A stretch of DNA of 6,900 nucleotides. It comes from Actinomycetota bacterium (GTDB lineage: Bacteria > Actinomycetota > Actinomycetes > Nanopelagicales > Nanopelagicaceae). Every line of letters begins with the position of its first letter. Position 1 is the stretch's first letter. Under the pieces are notes generated by a model that worked only from the letters and a program-made list of their open reading frames with translations, was not told where the DNA came from and made no database searches. Below, in pieces: positions 6,562 through 6,900 of the stretch. The stretch is taken from NCBI GenBank assembly GCA_009924725.1, contig RFRA01000062.1:1-6900 (forward strand). The letters are read 5' to 3'. The translations under genes were made by a program, and so were the position numbers.

Positions 6562-6900
6562 CTACTTCTGACAGTACGGGCAGAAATGAGACGATCGATT
6601 TGCAAAAGAAATTCTTTTTATCAATCGGCCACATCTAGAACATGGTTCGCCTTCGCAACCATAAACCTCTAGTTGAACCTCAAAGTAGCCACTCTCGCCA
6701 TTTACATTTATGTAGAGATCATCAAAAGAAGTGCCGCCAGATTCCAAGGCGCGAGCCATGATTTCGCGAGCACTATCAATTAATAAATTAATTTTCTTTG
6801 CAGATAGATCACTACAGATACGTTCTGGATGAATTTTTGCCGCCCAAAGTGATTCATCGGCATAAATATTTCCGATTCCACTCAAAATTTGCTGATCTAA
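6562..6900 (-). CDS. mutM: Formamidopyrimidine-DNA glycosylase (Fpg/MutM), C-terminal part, cut by window edge
   Basis: MutM removes oxidised purines such as 8-oxoguanine and nicks the strand by beta/delta elimination. Only the last 113 codons are present; the frame is open to the window edge, beginning LDQQILSGIGNIYADESLW, which is the helix-two-turn-helix DNA-binding segment with its conserved GIGNIYADE containing the phosphate-contacting Asn. The end is the family's zinc finger, C-x2-C-x16-C-x2-C, in EPCSRCGRLIKR and SSHFCPYCQK, with the conserved finger Arg in NRSSHF. The catalytic N-terminal Pro and Glu are outside the window. An apparent TTG start at 6885 is internal, since the family reads straight through it. 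Compared with the usual VYGR-GEPC, this protein has VYGCEGEPC, adding a fifth cysteine two residues or so before the finger. Stop TAG is at 6564-6562. Zinc-finger spacing and DQQILSGIGNIY favour MutM over the paralogue Nei. The neighbouring smc fits the actinobacterial mutM-smc order. Confidence 0.95.
   Translation of the reverse strand, partial: LDQQILSGIGNIYADESLWAAKIHPERICSDLSAKKINLLIDSAREIMARALESGGTSFDDLYINVNGESGYFEVQLEVYGCEGEPCSRCGRLIKRISFANRSSHFCPYCQK

Noticed and set aside
6357..6638. Plus-strand open frame spanning the smc start and the mutM end
   Set aside because: It runs antisense across two clear genes and the intergenic gap, with no domain resemblance.
6562..6885. Treating the TTG at 6885 as the real start of a small zinc-finger protein
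   Set aside because: The frame continues upstream with LDQQIL, the conserved MutM sequence before SGIGNIYADE, so this is the interior of mutM.

Overview
All six genes in this window lie on the minus strand, so transcription runs from high to low coordinates. In that direction the order is: mutM (3' part only), smc, ftsY, an ammonium transporter gene (amtB), a PII signal protein gene (glnK/glnB), and ffh (5' part only). Every protein matches a well-known family along its visible length. I see no RNA gene, insertion sequence, CRISPR array or phage gene. There is no gene-free stretch over 300 bases; the longest is the 113-base amtB upstream region.

The window suggests an actinobacterium. The order mutM-smc-ftsY-amtB-glnK-(glnD)-ffh is the actinobacterial arrangement; in Firmicutes such as Bacillus, ftsY and ffh are close together without amtB and glnK between them. 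The wording of the SMC C-terminus and the PII protein also reads as actinobacterial. Base composition is unusually AT-rich for that phylum: four scattered lines I counted by hand average about 44% G+C. Gaps are short, FtsY is reduced to its NG core and glnD is missing from its usual place. Together these point to a streamlined, low-GC lineage such as the freshwater acI group (Nanopelagicales). That placement is inference; no marker here proves it.

Region by region: 6562-6900 is the end of a DNA glycosylase, followed after 26 bases by smc (2999-6535), which encodes the chromosome condensation ATPase. After another 26-base gap comes ftsY (2127-2972), the signal recognition particle receptor. 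A 113-base intergenic region (2014-2126) carries several inverted and spaced repeats and is the likely control region for the nitrogen pair amtB-glnK, which overlap by four bases (ATGA) and are probably translationally coupled. After a 47-base junction, ffh (1-335) encodes the SRP GTPase that partners with FtsY; the window ends just before its P-loop is complete.

Functionally the window joins three housekeeping themes: genome maintenance (MutM, SMC), co-translational membrane targeting (FtsY, Ffh) and ammonium uptake with its PII regulator. I did not find a previously undescribed system. The points most worth a second look are the absence of glnD between glnK and ffh although PII keeps its modifiable Tyr51, and the possible GlnR-type operator motifs upstream of amtB.
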